Assembly: GCA_036244855.1 (NCBI GenBank)
Contig: BQKZ01007676.1
Coordinates: forward strand, 20,511 to 31,629
Direction of reading: 5' to 3'
Source: Temnopleurus reevesii
Taxonomy: Eukaryota; Echinodermata; Echinoidea; Temnopleuroida; Temnopleuridae
DNA: 11,119 nt
Shown: piece after piece, positions 1-9,425 of the stretch
Layout: each line of letters begins with the position of its first letter
Position numbering within the stretch: the first letter of the stretch is position 1
Position numbers and translations under genes: made by a program
The notes under the pieces: generated by a model
Database searches by the model: none
What the model saw: only the letters and a program-made list of their open reading frames with translations
What the model was told of the DNA's origin: nothing

Positions 1-85
1 AGCAGTGTAGCAGTGTCGATAAGACGAGAGCTGGGAAGATGATGGCTGCTGTGGGCAAAGCTCAGACAAGCTCTTCTGAACAAAG
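1..85 (+). CDS. ICA1: ICA1 (ICA69) exon, BAR domain, 5' end cut by window
   Basis: Partial exon of islet cell autoantigen 1, a BAR-domain protein of Golgi and dense-core vesicle membranes that pairs with PICK1 and binds Rab2 (known of the family). Reading from base 3 gives QCSSVDKTRAGKMMAAVGKA, then QTSSSEQ and a split Arg codon. This matches the vertebrate ICA69 stretch DKTRAGKMMQATGKA as I remember it. The exon ends at CAAAG followed by GTGAGA (donor at 86), in phase 2 (AG of an Arg codon). The next exon at 1652 supplies the final A and continues LALRPPL, exactly as in the family. The true 5' limit is not visible: an acceptor AG could sit just before the window, or at bases 1-2. The segment forms part of the central helices of the membrane-curving BAR dimer. 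Two decayed copies of this exon follow within 550 bp. Confidence 0.85.
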
Positions 86-301
86 GTGAGAAGATTAATA
101 AGATGTTAATTGTTATAAAAATGTTCTCTTTATCAAGGGAAAATCAATATATTAGGGGAAAAAAAAACTGTTGAGCAATGGTGAGATTACAATAGCAGCA
201 ATTTATCTCAAGTGTGTTTAAACTATTTAAGATTTAAGAATTAGCATGCTATTGTGAGCGGGCTTTATATCATAAGGAGGGTAAGATTGGATGTTTCTTG
301 A

Positions 302-389
302 AGCAGCGTAGCAGTGTTCACAAGATGAGAGCTGGGAAGATGATTGTTGCAGCTATGATTAAAGTTCAGACAAGCTCATCATAACAAAG
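302..389 (+). pseudogene. Decayed tandem copy 1 of the DKTRAG exon
   Basis: This 88 bp stretch aligns end to end with the exon at 1-85, including the shared block AGAGCTGGGAAGATGAT and a donor-like CAAAG/GTGAAT at 390. In the parent frame it reads QRSSVHKMRAGKMIV and onward, with a 3 bp insertion, but the Glu codon before the last Gln-Arg has become TAA (382-384). Including it would terminate the protein. TTTCTTGAAG just upstream acts as an acceptor-like boundary and is repeated before the next copy. I read it as a dead duplicate exon. A poison exon used for regulation cannot be excluded from sequence alone. Confidence 0.8.
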
Positions 390-461
390 GTGAATTTGTA
401 ATCAAGGTATTTGAATATTTTTGGGTGTCTGTTTGGAGGATCATACATATTTATTTCTTGA

Positions 462-550
462 AGAAATGCAATGAGTGGTGTTGATAAGACTAGAGCTGGG
501 AAGATGAAGGCTGCTAGGTTCAAATCTCATTCAAACTAATTTGAACAATG
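462..550 (+). pseudogene. Decayed tandem copy 2 of the DKTRAG exon
   Basis: A third copy of the same exon. It keeps GTTGATAAGACTAGAGCTGG and AAGATGA, giving GVDKTRAGKMKAA in the parent frame. It then diverges (RFKSHSN) and reaches a TAA at 537-539. The donor position has changed to CAATG/GTAAAA (551). It is preceded by ATTTCTTGAAG, matching the upstream flank of the copy at 302. It keeps DKTRAGKM better than the copy at 302, so the two duplicates decayed independently. It cannot contribute an open exon. Confidence 0.75.
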
Positions 551-1640
551 GTAAAATTGTAACATTCATGGGATTGCCAACTAGTTTGGAAGGAAATGCA
601 GCATTTTAATGTGAATTAGTGCATATTACCTGAGTGAATGTTGATATGTTCTTTGTTATGTTCTCTTGTCATGAGAAACATTTGAGTGGTTTGATTATTA
701 ACATTTTCATTTTTTTTTAATTTACAAGAAGTGATACATTTAGCTCCTTATCATTTATTTCCATCTAATTCTGAAAATATTTTAGTAGCCTTATCACTTT
801 TTGTTAAAAATATGGCAGTGTAGACTTACATGATATTTGTGCATAAAATCTCTGCAGCGGCATGAATCACACACAATAAAGTAGACCACTTGAATCATCC
901 GAGGTAATTAGAAAACTTGAGAGTACCAGTAAAATATCAAACAGTACTGATATCAAGTGTGCTCTCCCGTTGTATACTGCACTAATTAAAAGGAAATTGG
1001 CATTGTATCTCCATGATATAGTAGGATTACATTTGTTAGTATTTATTCTCAATAACGGGACCATTTGTAGAGATGGCAAATCTGCAGAATAGCATAAGAG
1101 ATCAGAATGCAAACAATCAAAGTTTTAAAATAATCTGAAACAAAATATACGAAACATTGCTTTCTCTCAAGGTCACAATACTCAGTTGTGCTGTTTTTAA
1201 GCTATTTCAGAAATTCTAATGAATTGATTTTAGAGCTAAAATACAGATTTTTTTTTTAATATAGAGAGTGGCTGGAAGTGATCATATGTAGATTACAATT
1301 CACCACAAGATTTTTTTGATATGCAGAATTTTTGTCATGTCGAACTATACAAAAACCTATTAATTTTTAATATTAACTGCAGTTTTTTTCCTTTGGAGCT
1401 GATCTGGGAAATAGCGTACATGTGGAACCATAGGAACATTTGATTGGCATGACAAAGCTAATCTTTTGATATTCAGTAGATTACTGCACTGTCCTATATT
1501 TTCCTTCAGAATCATTTAGCCCACATTGTTACAAGTAATTTGTTCAAGCTTTGTTCAATTTTATGATGTGAACATTTTTCGGACATTACCTGAACCAGAC
1601 AAATTATTTGATGATTCTCAACGTCGGATCTCTGTTATAA

Positions 1641-1865
<225 letters not shown>

Positions 1866-1899
1866 TAATGTAGAGAATCTGATTCTCACCTTATTAGAG

Positions 1900-1982
1900 A
1901 ATAACGCTCAAGTTGGGACTTGAATTATGACCCTCTGGCTGGAAGGTGAGAGTCAGGTCCACTACACCACTATGCTTCCATC
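1900..1982 (-). repeat. tRNA-derived SINE head (degenerate)
   Basis: On the minus strand the sequence reads TAGTGGTGTAGTGGACCTGA, then CTCTCACCTTCCAGCCAGAG, then GGTCATAATTCAAGTCCC. That is the order and spacing of a tRNA-type internal promoter: an A box like TGGTGTAGTGG, then a B box like GGTTCAANTCC with its first Gs mutated to AATTCAAGTCC. Such heads are common in tRNA-derived SINEs of echinoderms and other invertebrates. Without a cloverleaf and with a damaged B box it is unlikely to be a functional tRNA gene. The 3' body and target-site duplications were not resolved. Confidence 0.5.
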
Positions 1983-2155
1983 ATAACACACAACAAAGCT
2001 TGAATCAACGACTGATGTACATGTCGGTCTTAGTGAAGATTTCTTTAGAGTTTGTTGGTATTGTATCTCCTGCTTTTCTGCCTTTAGTTTGAAAATACAG
2101 CATGTACGGTCAAAATCAATCAAGAATATTTCTGCCGATATCTTGTGCTAAGTAG

Positions 2156-2310
2156 GTGCAGGCTTAAGATTTGTCTGCCAAAGATCAGATTTGAATACCT
2201 GAAGAATAATGTTTGCCAGAAAGTAGGCCTCCTTGGGGCCAGCTGGTATAATCTCTTCTCTCACACACTCGTCTCTTATCAGAAAGCTCTGCTTCATTTC
2301 AAAAAGTTAT
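2156..2310 (+). pseudogene. Decayed tandem copy A of the [11 protein letters not shown] exon
   Basis: It follows an acceptor-like TGCTAAGTAG and opens as GTG CAG GCT TAA, so in phase 0 it stops at the fourth codon, where the parent has CAA. After small indels another frame keeps RFEYLKNNVCQKVGLLGASW, then YNLFSHTLVSYQKALLHF. This is clearly the parent exon's protein, with the key Arg-Cys replaced by Trp-Tyr. Similarity fades at TTCAAAAAGTTAT, about two thirds of the way through the parent. The extended open frame here is a relic, not a separate gene. The copy starts 258 bp before the next one. Confidence 0.8.
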
Positions 2311-2413
2311 CATTGTTGTTAGTTGTTCTATTTCTTTTGATGTTACAAGACCATGAAGCATGCTATGTTGATGTTGATCAAGAGCCTTTCATGTAATATC
2401 TTTTGCTATGTAG

Positions 2414-2590
2414 GTTCAGGCCCAAATGCCTTCCACCAAAACTCGATTTTAGGAACTGTAGAACGATGTTTGCTAGAAAGTGGATTTCTTTGGAGCCAGC
2501 AAATACAGTCTCTTCTTTCTCACATACTCACCTCATATCAGAACACTTCATTTCTGAAAAAAAGTCTCTTTGGTGTTAGCTGGTGCTGTA
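2414..2590 (+). pseudogene. Decayed tandem copy B of the [11 protein letters not shown] exon
   Basis: It starts after TTTTGCTATGTAG with GTTCAGGCCCAA, identical to the true exon. It reads VQAQMPSTKTRF before a TAG at codon 13, with further TAGs in the parent frame (ELRN and VCQ positions). DNA similarity continues through TCTCACATACTCACCTCATA to about TTTCTGAAAAAAAGTCTC. It lies 253 bp upstream of the functional exon, and the intervening intron piece is shared with the copy before it. It is more stop-ridden than copy A but better aligned in length. It is non-coding as it stands. Confidence 0.8.
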
Positions 2591-2666
2591 ACTTTTGATG
2601 TTTATGGTAATACATATATGTTGGTGTTGATCAAGAGCCTTTCTTGTAATATTTTTTGTTCTGTAG

Positions 2667-4312
<1,646 letters not shown>

Positions 4313-4426
4313 GAGCTTTCAGAAACGAGTAAACAGCTTGCCGAGATGACTGGAGCCAAAGATGTCGCTCCCGACTGGGACGGACTGGAAGATCTGCAAA
4401 ACGTTGAAGACAGATTACGCAAAAAA
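4313..4426 (+). CDS. ICA1: ICA1 linker exon, copy A (SKQLAE exon)
   Basis: An open exon of 114 bp (38 codons, phase 0 to 0). It encodes ELSETSKQLAEMTGAKDVAP, then DWDGLEDLQNVEDRLRKK. It follows NMLK of the previous exon, where vertebrate ICA69 has LKSLQDPMKKLVEKEEKK, so it is the start of the acidic, flexible linker after the BAR domain. The donor is AAA/GTAAAA, weaker than the others in this gene. The first 39 bases match the exon at 8262 at 30 positions by hand count, so the two are duplicates. Because it is phase-symmetric it can be skipped without a frameshift: FNMLK can join directly to DLTQTSK. Constitutive or cassette use cannot be told from sequence. Confidence 0.8.
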
Positions 4427-5216
4427 GTAAAAATCTCCATGTTTCAGCAACCACATTTTTTATTCACATATAATTATCTTTCATTCCATTTTATTCTTAG
4501 TGTTTGCCTGGTTGCGCATGTACTTCAGTGTTGGATTTGGTGATGGGATTTAAATTGCTCTCTGAAAATCTCTTCAAATGCTTCTTTTTCTCAAATAAAG
4601 GCCTTGAATTGTTTCTTGTTCTCAATCATGTTGGTGTCTGTTTCTTTATTTCTTTCTTAAAATGTTGGAGATGAATTGTCTGTACTAATCATATATATTA
4701 TATTTCATCTGTCATGTTTATGTTGGTAACTTTACCTCTTTGTCTAAAACTTCATAGCATCCTCTGCATTAGATATAAATGTTATTTATGGGCAAATCCA
4801 TGGGATTCTTAATATTATTTTATGTAAGACCTGATCAAGATTTGCTGATATTTATCTTGCTTGTTTTAATCTGTTTGTCTTTTACTTGTACAATGTACAT
4901 GTAATATATTTTAATTTCATGTTCTACCTATTTGCATTCACTTCTTTTATATCTTATTCACTCGCAAGTGGTGTTTATCTGGTTTTCATGAAATTCACAT
5001 TTGTTTTTACTCTGGTTTTCATTTAAATCATATTAAATCATTCTATGGCATTTGCACCAGACCATGTACTATGTTTTCACAGGGTTGTTTTCACATTTGT
5101 CTTACGCACCACTCTCCACAGGACTGGTGGCCCTTTCCTGCACCCATAAAAAGACAAGGGAAAAGAAAAGGTCACCAGTTGTGCATAGAGTTGTGCCTTA
5201 CCCTAAATAACCCTGG

Positions 5217-5449
5217 GTTGTGTTTCATAAAGCTGTTAGTACATCTATGCACAACTCTATGAACGACTGCTGACTTTTTTTTTTGTGCGAATACCCTTTG
5301 TTCTTTTTTTAATTTGTTGTAAATAAAACATGAATAAATAAATAAATATAAATAAATAGGCATCAGGGGTTATCATTGAGTGCGAGAAATGATCACCAGT
5401 CATTCATCAATTCTTGCGTAGATCTACGTATAGCTTTATGAAACACAAC
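5217..5449. mobile_element. MITE-like element in duplication copy A
   Basis: Inverted termini GTTGTGTTTCATAAAGCTGT on the left and AGCTTTATGAAACACAAC on the right. The interior carries GATCACCAGTCATTCATC and a short palindrome CGTAGATCTACG (about 5418-5429), plus a T-run and an (AAATA)n tract that probably expanded after insertion. A related half-motif, GTCACCAGTTGTGCATAGAG, lies just outside at 5171, so the original element may be larger or nested. No transposase is present. The target-site duplication is unclear. Confidence 0.65.
5323..5359. repeat. (AAATA)n / AATAAA-rich microsatellite
   Basis: A run of AATAAATAAATAAATA followed by AATAAATAGG inside the copy A MITE. It is absent at the equivalent place in copy B. 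The AATAAA hexamers come from the repeat and are not evidence for a poly(A) site. Confidence 0.85.
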
Positions 5450-6011
5450 CATGGTATGTGTAAACAATTTAGTATAGTTTGGAAGCTTCATCATTTCCTC
5501 TCAATAACTTTCCTCTCAATAGTACTATTTAGTCCTGCAACTGAATGGAAACACATCTTTTCTCTTGCAATTTTCATGGCACCAATATTCAATTGAGAAA
5601 GCTAAATATTCGAAATTTTCTTAGTCTGTTCATGGTACAGGGAGGAATGATGGAGATTAGTTTTGAAATAATCATTACATGCAATTACAATTCAAACTAG
5701 TTTTGTGTATGATTCTCTAAATTCTGCAAACACTGGCGTGTTGGATTTTTACTTTCCTAATCATTTTCTGCATTTCAGATATTTAATATGGAAGAATAGC
5801 ATGCATAAAGATCTGCACTGTGTATTACCTAATATTTTAGAAGATGTAACACAGGATTTGATCAGTCGACATTTTACAAAACAACATTTTCCTCTTTACC
5901 CATATTCTATAGTGTATTTGAAATGTTTGAAGATATTTGCAGACAAATTGCAATCTTTGTGTTTTTATGTCCATTTTTTTGTGTCCATTGGATTTTTTAA
6001 TGTTTTTATTA

Positions 6012-6037
6012 TTTTTTTTTTTTTTTTTGGGGGGGGG
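6012..6037. repeat. T17-G9 homopolymer junction
   Basis: Seventeen Ts followed directly by nine Gs, then AGG. Copy B of the duplication has no such run at the matching position. It is either a local expansion or a poorly resolved homopolymer in the assembly. Confidence 0.9.
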
Positions 6038-6349
6038 AGGCATGTATGCCAACAATTTTAAAGATTTTGTGGTAAATGTGATATAGAAATCTCAAAGCTT
6101 CCACAATCTGTACCAAAATTATGAAAACCGTATTATAATAGACTAAAATGACCAATTTCAAACATCCATAAACTTGTGAAAGAACATTCCCATTCTATTA
6201 AATTTCACATCACGCTGTAAACTCCACATTGTCAATTCCATATCTATAATTACTGATTTGATTGGAATTGAATTTAAAAAATAATCAAGTTTTTCTCTGC
6301 AGCCTCTACACTGAGTTATGTGCAACATGTGACAAGGTCCTATAAAGTG

Positions 6350-6598
6350 AAATAATAACAATAATAATAATTATAACATTTATATGGCGCTTTATACTGG
6401 TGTTAAAGCGCTGGGCTATTGCTAAACTAGATCCTTAAAAGGGAATTACACCCAGACAATAAAGTACTGTCTGTAAATGAAGAAAAATCAGATGAACAAA
6501 CTGTGAAAATTTGAGCAAAATTGGATAATCCGTTCAAAAGTTATGAACTTTCAAAGTCATCATTTCCACCTGTGCTGGGCATCCTTGAAATGGCATGC
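6350..6598. repeat. Interspersed repeat between the two duplicated intron segments
   Basis: It starts with an (AAT)n-like tract (AATAATAACAATAATAATAA). Then comes ATGGCGCTTTATA...TTAAAGCGCTGG, a small inverted repeat of GCGCTTTA. After that comes a unit with GGGAATTACACCCAGACAAT and ATCCGTTCAAAAGTTATGAA. Both parts resemble repeats widespread in echinoderm and related genomes (from memory, family name not known). It does not match either duplication copy, so it was inserted at or near their junction. Position 6599 is an N. Confidence 0.6.
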
Positions 6599-6599
6599 N

Positions 6600-8196
6600 T
6601 TAGTGTTTGCCTGGGTGCATGTACTTCAATGTTGGATTTTGGTGATGGGACTTTCTGAAAATCTCTTCAAATGCTTCTTTTTCTCAAATAAAAGTCTTGA
6701 ATTGTTTCAAAAGATTGTTCTCAATCATGATGGTGTCTGTTTCTTTATTTCTTTCCTAAAATTTAGCAGATTGATTGTCGTTAATAGTTTGTTTTATATT
6801 CCTCTGCCCACCAAAGGTGGTGCCAGAAGTAATATTTTTAATCTCACTATCATGTTTGTTATTACCTATTTTTTTTAAAATCTTCATAAAATCCTCTGCT
6901 TTAGATATAAATGTTATTTGTTGTCAAATCCATGGGATTTCTAACATTATTCTATGTAAGACCTGATAATAAGAGCAAGCTTTGCTGATATTCACTGTGC
7001 TTGTTTTAATCTGTTTGTCTTTTACTTGTTCAGTGTAGTATATTTTAATTTCATGTTCTACCTATTTGCATCCACTTCTTAATCATTTCCAATTGGTTTT
7101 TATCTGGTTTTCATGAAATTCATATGTGATTTTGCTCTTGTACTCGTTCAAATAATCTTTTATCATTCTATGGCAGTTGCACCAAACCATGTTTCATGTT
7201 TTAACAGGATTGAGTCTTAAAAAGCTGTTCTTTCATTTTACACCACTCTATGCAGGACTGGTGACCCTTTCCTGCACCCATAAAATTTAGCCCCTGAGGA
7301 ATGGTAACCAGTCGTGTGTAGAGCTGTGCCTTATGGTTGTGTTTCATAATGCTGTTCGTACATTTACACATGATTCTACGAATGACTGATATATCTGTTT
7401 CATGTGCGATTCAGTGCCAGAGGTTATCATCTAGTGGAGGGTCACCAGTCGTTCGTAGACTCATGCATAGATCTATGCACAGAGCTTTATGAAACACAAC
7501 CCTGGTGTGTGTAAACATTTTATATAACAATATAGCATAGTATGACACCTTCATATTTTATTCCCAATAGCTTTCCTCTTGTATTATCAACTATCTCATT
7601 TCTGCACTATGAAGTCCTCCATCTGATTGGAAACGCATTTTTCTCCTTCCAATTTTCCCAACACCAATATTAATTTCGCAGGCAGATAAATTTGAAATTT
7701 TCTCAGTCTTTTGATATTGATGACTTGATATTTTAGAATTAGTAGCACATAATTTGAACAATCAACATTTCTCAAAATTACATTTTCCTCTTTACTTATA
7801 TATTTGAACATATTTGCAGACAAAATACAATCCTTGTTGTCTTTAAGTCAATTTTATTTGTGTTCATTGGATTTTATATTGCATCAAACATTTTGTGGTA
7901 AATGTGTTATAAAAAATTCAGAGCTTCCAAAATCTGTACCAAAATTGTGAAAACTCTATGATAGACTCAGATGCCCACTTTCAAACATCTATATCCATGC
8001 TCAAGAAAATCTTTATTCAATCAAATTTTACAGCAAGCTATAATTTCAACACTGTAAACTCCATAAACATCATTACTGTGTTGATATAAATTTAAATAAA
8101 ACAAATAACTAAGTTGTTCTCTTCAGTCCAATATAACTGAGTTATGTAAAAAATGTGACAAATTTAAACAAGTTAGATGACAAGGTCTTGTGAGTT
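6600..8196 (+). repeat. Segmental duplication, copy B (intronic)
   Basis: Direct-repeat partner of 4497-6345, in the same orientation. It starts TTAGTGTTTGCCTGG straight after an ambiguous base (N at 6599) and ends about 65 bp before the acceptor of the 8262 exon. Small indels are spread throughout, so the duplication is not recent. Both copies carry the MITE at the matching place, so that insertion predates the duplication. Confidence 0.85.
7336..7500. mobile_element. MITE-like element in duplication copy B
   Basis: The same termini as at 5217-5449: GTTGTGTTTCATAATGCTGT on the left and GAGCTTTATGAAACACAAC on the right, 165 bp apart. It contains GGTCACCAGTCGTTCGTAGA and a perfect 16-bp palindrome, TGCATAGATCTATGCA, near the right end. 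It is shorter than copy A because the A+T expansions are missing. No coding capacity. Confidence 0.7.
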
Positions 8197-8261
8197 CTTG
8201 CTCTTTCAAATGATGGGTCAAAAGTTATTAATAAGTTCTCTGTTCCTTTGTTGACTTGTAG

Positions 8262-8377
8262 GACCTGACACAAACAAGTAAACAGCTGGCAGAGGAGACT
8301 AACCCTAAGACAGGTGGAAGGAATTTGGATGAAGCCCATGAGGTGAAGGAAGATGAGCAGGCTGCTGCCAGACAGAG
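8262..8377 (+). CDS. ICA1: ICA1 linker exon, copy B (SKQLAE exon)
   Basis: An open exon of 116 bp (phase 0 to 2), with acceptor TTGTTGACTTGTAG and donor AG/GTAATA at 8378. It encodes DLTQTSKQLAEETNPKTGGR, then NLDEAHEVKEDEQAAARQ and a split Arg codon. The next exon's A completes Arg and leads into LISLGED, matching the vertebrate order (linker, then QLISLEEEN). It is homologous to the exon at 4313 over its start (SKQLAE.T) and diverges afterwards into an acidic, low-complexity linker. Its 0-to-2 phase means it cannot be swapped for copy A or skipped without a frameshift, so it should be constitutive. Confidence 0.85.
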
Positions 8378-8445
8378 GTAATAAGTCTAAGATTTGATGA
8401 TACTGAACATTTGACTATTTTTCTCAACACTAAAAAATTTACCAC

Positions 8446-8811
8446 AAAAATTTTCAGCTATGTCCTGCAGCTTTCCTCAGCGATGTAACCCGATTAGATC
8501 TTCCTGACGTAACGATAGACATTGAGAAGTTTGTATCCCCCTCTGACAGCCCAGAAGTAGATGGCCTTTTTCACACCTCTCTCAAAACTTTGGTGCCTCC
8601 GGGTCCAAAACCTTGATTTCGTTGATGTCCATGTGATGCCCCAGTAATTCAATGTGAATGTGCTGGGACACCTCATATGCAATGGAACTGGGAGGATGTC
8701 TATCCTTGGCAAACTTCCGAGTGTCTACAACCCGATCATCGATCGTTACGTCAGAAAGGTCAAATCGGGTCATATTGCTGAGGAAGGCTGTTAGACGTAG
8801 CCAAAATTTTT
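8446..8811 (-). mobile_element. Inverted-repeat remnant of a GIY-YIG/Penelope-like retroelement tail
   Basis: On the minus strand the centre reads RHPPSSIAYEVSQHIHIE, then GHHMDINEIKVLDPEAPKF. A one-base T insertion (tga where gag is expected) shifts the frame to ERGVKKAIYFWAVRGGYKLL. The order His-rich, KVLD.E, ERGVK.AIYI, GG.Y.L is what I associate with the C-terminal part of GIY-YIG endonuclease proteins of Penelope-like elements. Arms of about 90-100 bp (8446-8537 and about 8709-8811) are inverted copies of each other, both carrying CTTTCCTCAGC/GCTGAGGAA and TCGTTACGTCAG. Both arms encode the same tail when read outward (RYVRK...SG.IAEE). The left arm lacks about 14 bp and has an in-frame stop. 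The remnant is inactive and family assignment is tentative. Confidence 0.6.
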
Positions 8812-8912
8812 AATGTAAGTTTTGTTGTGTTAAGAGAAATATGTAAATGTTCCATATTTTCAATCGACACAGATGAACTTTCACAATTGTATTAAGATTT
8901 TCTGTTGGTACT

Positions 8913-9051
8913 CTCCTACAACTTCCTATTTCAAGGAGATATGGAGGAACAAGCATTTGCTCACTCAGGACCAACTCTGTGGAATGCCCTTCCACAGACT
9001 CTGAATGCTTTAACGTCATCGTCTTCCTTTAAGGGCAAATTTAACACCTAA
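8913..9051 (+). mobile_element. LINE reverse-transcriptase C-terminal fragment (frameshifted)
   Basis: One frame (8913 on) reads LLQLPISRRYGGTS. The next frame (8947-9051) reads EQAFAHSGPTLWNALPQTLN, then ALTSSSSFKGKFNT and a TAA stop. The pattern R.YG....F...GP.LWN.LP......SFK..... is the well-known C-terminal tail of non-LTR retrotransposon ORF2 proteins (CR1/Jockey/L2-like groups). A single inserted base around 8958 separates the two frames. The normal LINE stop is preserved, so this is a 5'-truncated 3' end of a dead insertion, in the same orientation as the host gene. No tail repeat or target-site duplication was resolved. Confidence 0.7.
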
Positions 9052-9248
9052 TTTTTTTAAGGGTGTTTTTGTTTTCTATGAGCTAATTTATTCTGATATG
9101 ATATTCAAGAGCAGGATCTAGGAGACCCTATTCCCAATTCCTATTTCAAATTATACAGCATTATCATGATGATGCTCTATTCCGCATATGAATAATCTTC
9201 GCAAATATAAGAATGTGAGTGTGTACATTTTACCCTTGTTCTCTTTAG

Positions 9249-9352
9249 ATTAATATCGCTTGGTGAAGATGGTTTCGAACAACATACAGATCGGGGAGTC
9301 ATTCTCAATGCAAAGAATGATATGTCCATCGCCTTTACATTATTATCTAGAT
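9249..9352 (+). pseudogene. Decayed tandem copy of the LISLGED exon
   Basis: It begins after TTGTTCTCTTTAG with ATTAATATCGCTTGGTGAAG, matching the exon start at 9426 almost base for base. It reads LISLGEDGFEQHTDRGVILN, AKNDMSIAFTLLSR, then TGA (9350-9352). There is no usable donor near the matching position, and the downstream half of the parent exon is absent. The copies lie 177 bp apart and share upstream intron end (ACCCTTGT versus ATCCTTGT), so the unit was intron end plus exon start. It has a good acceptor, so inclusion would truncate the protein. It is probably silent. Confidence 0.75.
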
Positions 9353-9425
9353 GATCATCTCTATCTGAAGATGAATAATTACAAAAAATATTCTGATGTT
9401 GAATTTTGATCCTTGTATTTTATAG

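Larger units (their letters stand above)
4497..6345 (+). repeat. Segmental duplication, copy A (intronic)
   Basis: It begins TTAGTGTTTGCCTGG and shares long ordered blocks with 6600-8196: GAAAATCTCTTCAAATGCTT, TCTTTTACTTGT, ATTTTAATTTCATGTTCTAC and AATCTGTACCAAAATT. The copies end near ACTGAGTTATGT...ATGTGACAAGGTC. Copy A is longer, mainly through a larger MITE, an AAATA array (5323-5359) and a T/G run (6012-6037). No reading frame is conserved between the copies, which supports noncoding sequence. Confidence 0.85.
4427..8261 (+). other. ICA1 intron with internal segmental duplication
   Basis: Intron of about 3.8 kb between the two SKQLAE exons. Most of it is two diverged copies of one segment (4497 to about 6345 and 6600 to about 8196), separated by an unrelated interspersed repeat (6350-6598). 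It also holds MITE copies, an AAATA array and a T17G9 run. None of the open frames in it has a recognisable domain. Confidence 0.8.
8378..9425 (+). other. ICA1 intron with two retroelement remnants and a pseudo-exon
   Basis: Phase 2 intron, donor GTAATA and acceptor TTGTATTTTATAG. It contains an inverted-repeat remnant of a GIY-YIG type retroelement (8446-8811), a LINE tail (8913-9051) and a decayed copy of the following exon (from 9249). Confidence 0.8.

Noticed and set aside
867..1112. 81-residue minus-strand open frame
   Set aside because: No motif recognised, AT-rich intron composition and no splice or promoter context.
1900..1982. Functional tRNA gene on the minus strand
   Set aside because: The B box is damaged and no full cloverleaf can be drawn. 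A SINE head explains it better.
2145..2598. Two + strand open frames looking like small genes
   Set aside because: Their recognisable content (VCQKVGLLGAS, LFSHTLVSYQ) is from decayed copies of the ICA1 exon at 2667.
5320..5360. AATAAA hexamers as a polyadenylation signal
   Set aside because: They belong to an AAATA microsatellite inside an intron, and the gene continues in frame downstream.
5705..6061. 118-residue + strand open frame in the large intron
   Set aside because: AT-rich, Phe/Leu/Ile-laden, ends in the T17G9 run, not conserved in reading frame in duplication copy B, and has no recognisable domain.
6543..6966. Open frames in the second duplicated intron segment
   Set aside because: The matching sequence at 4497 onward does not keep these frames, so no coding constraint is seen.
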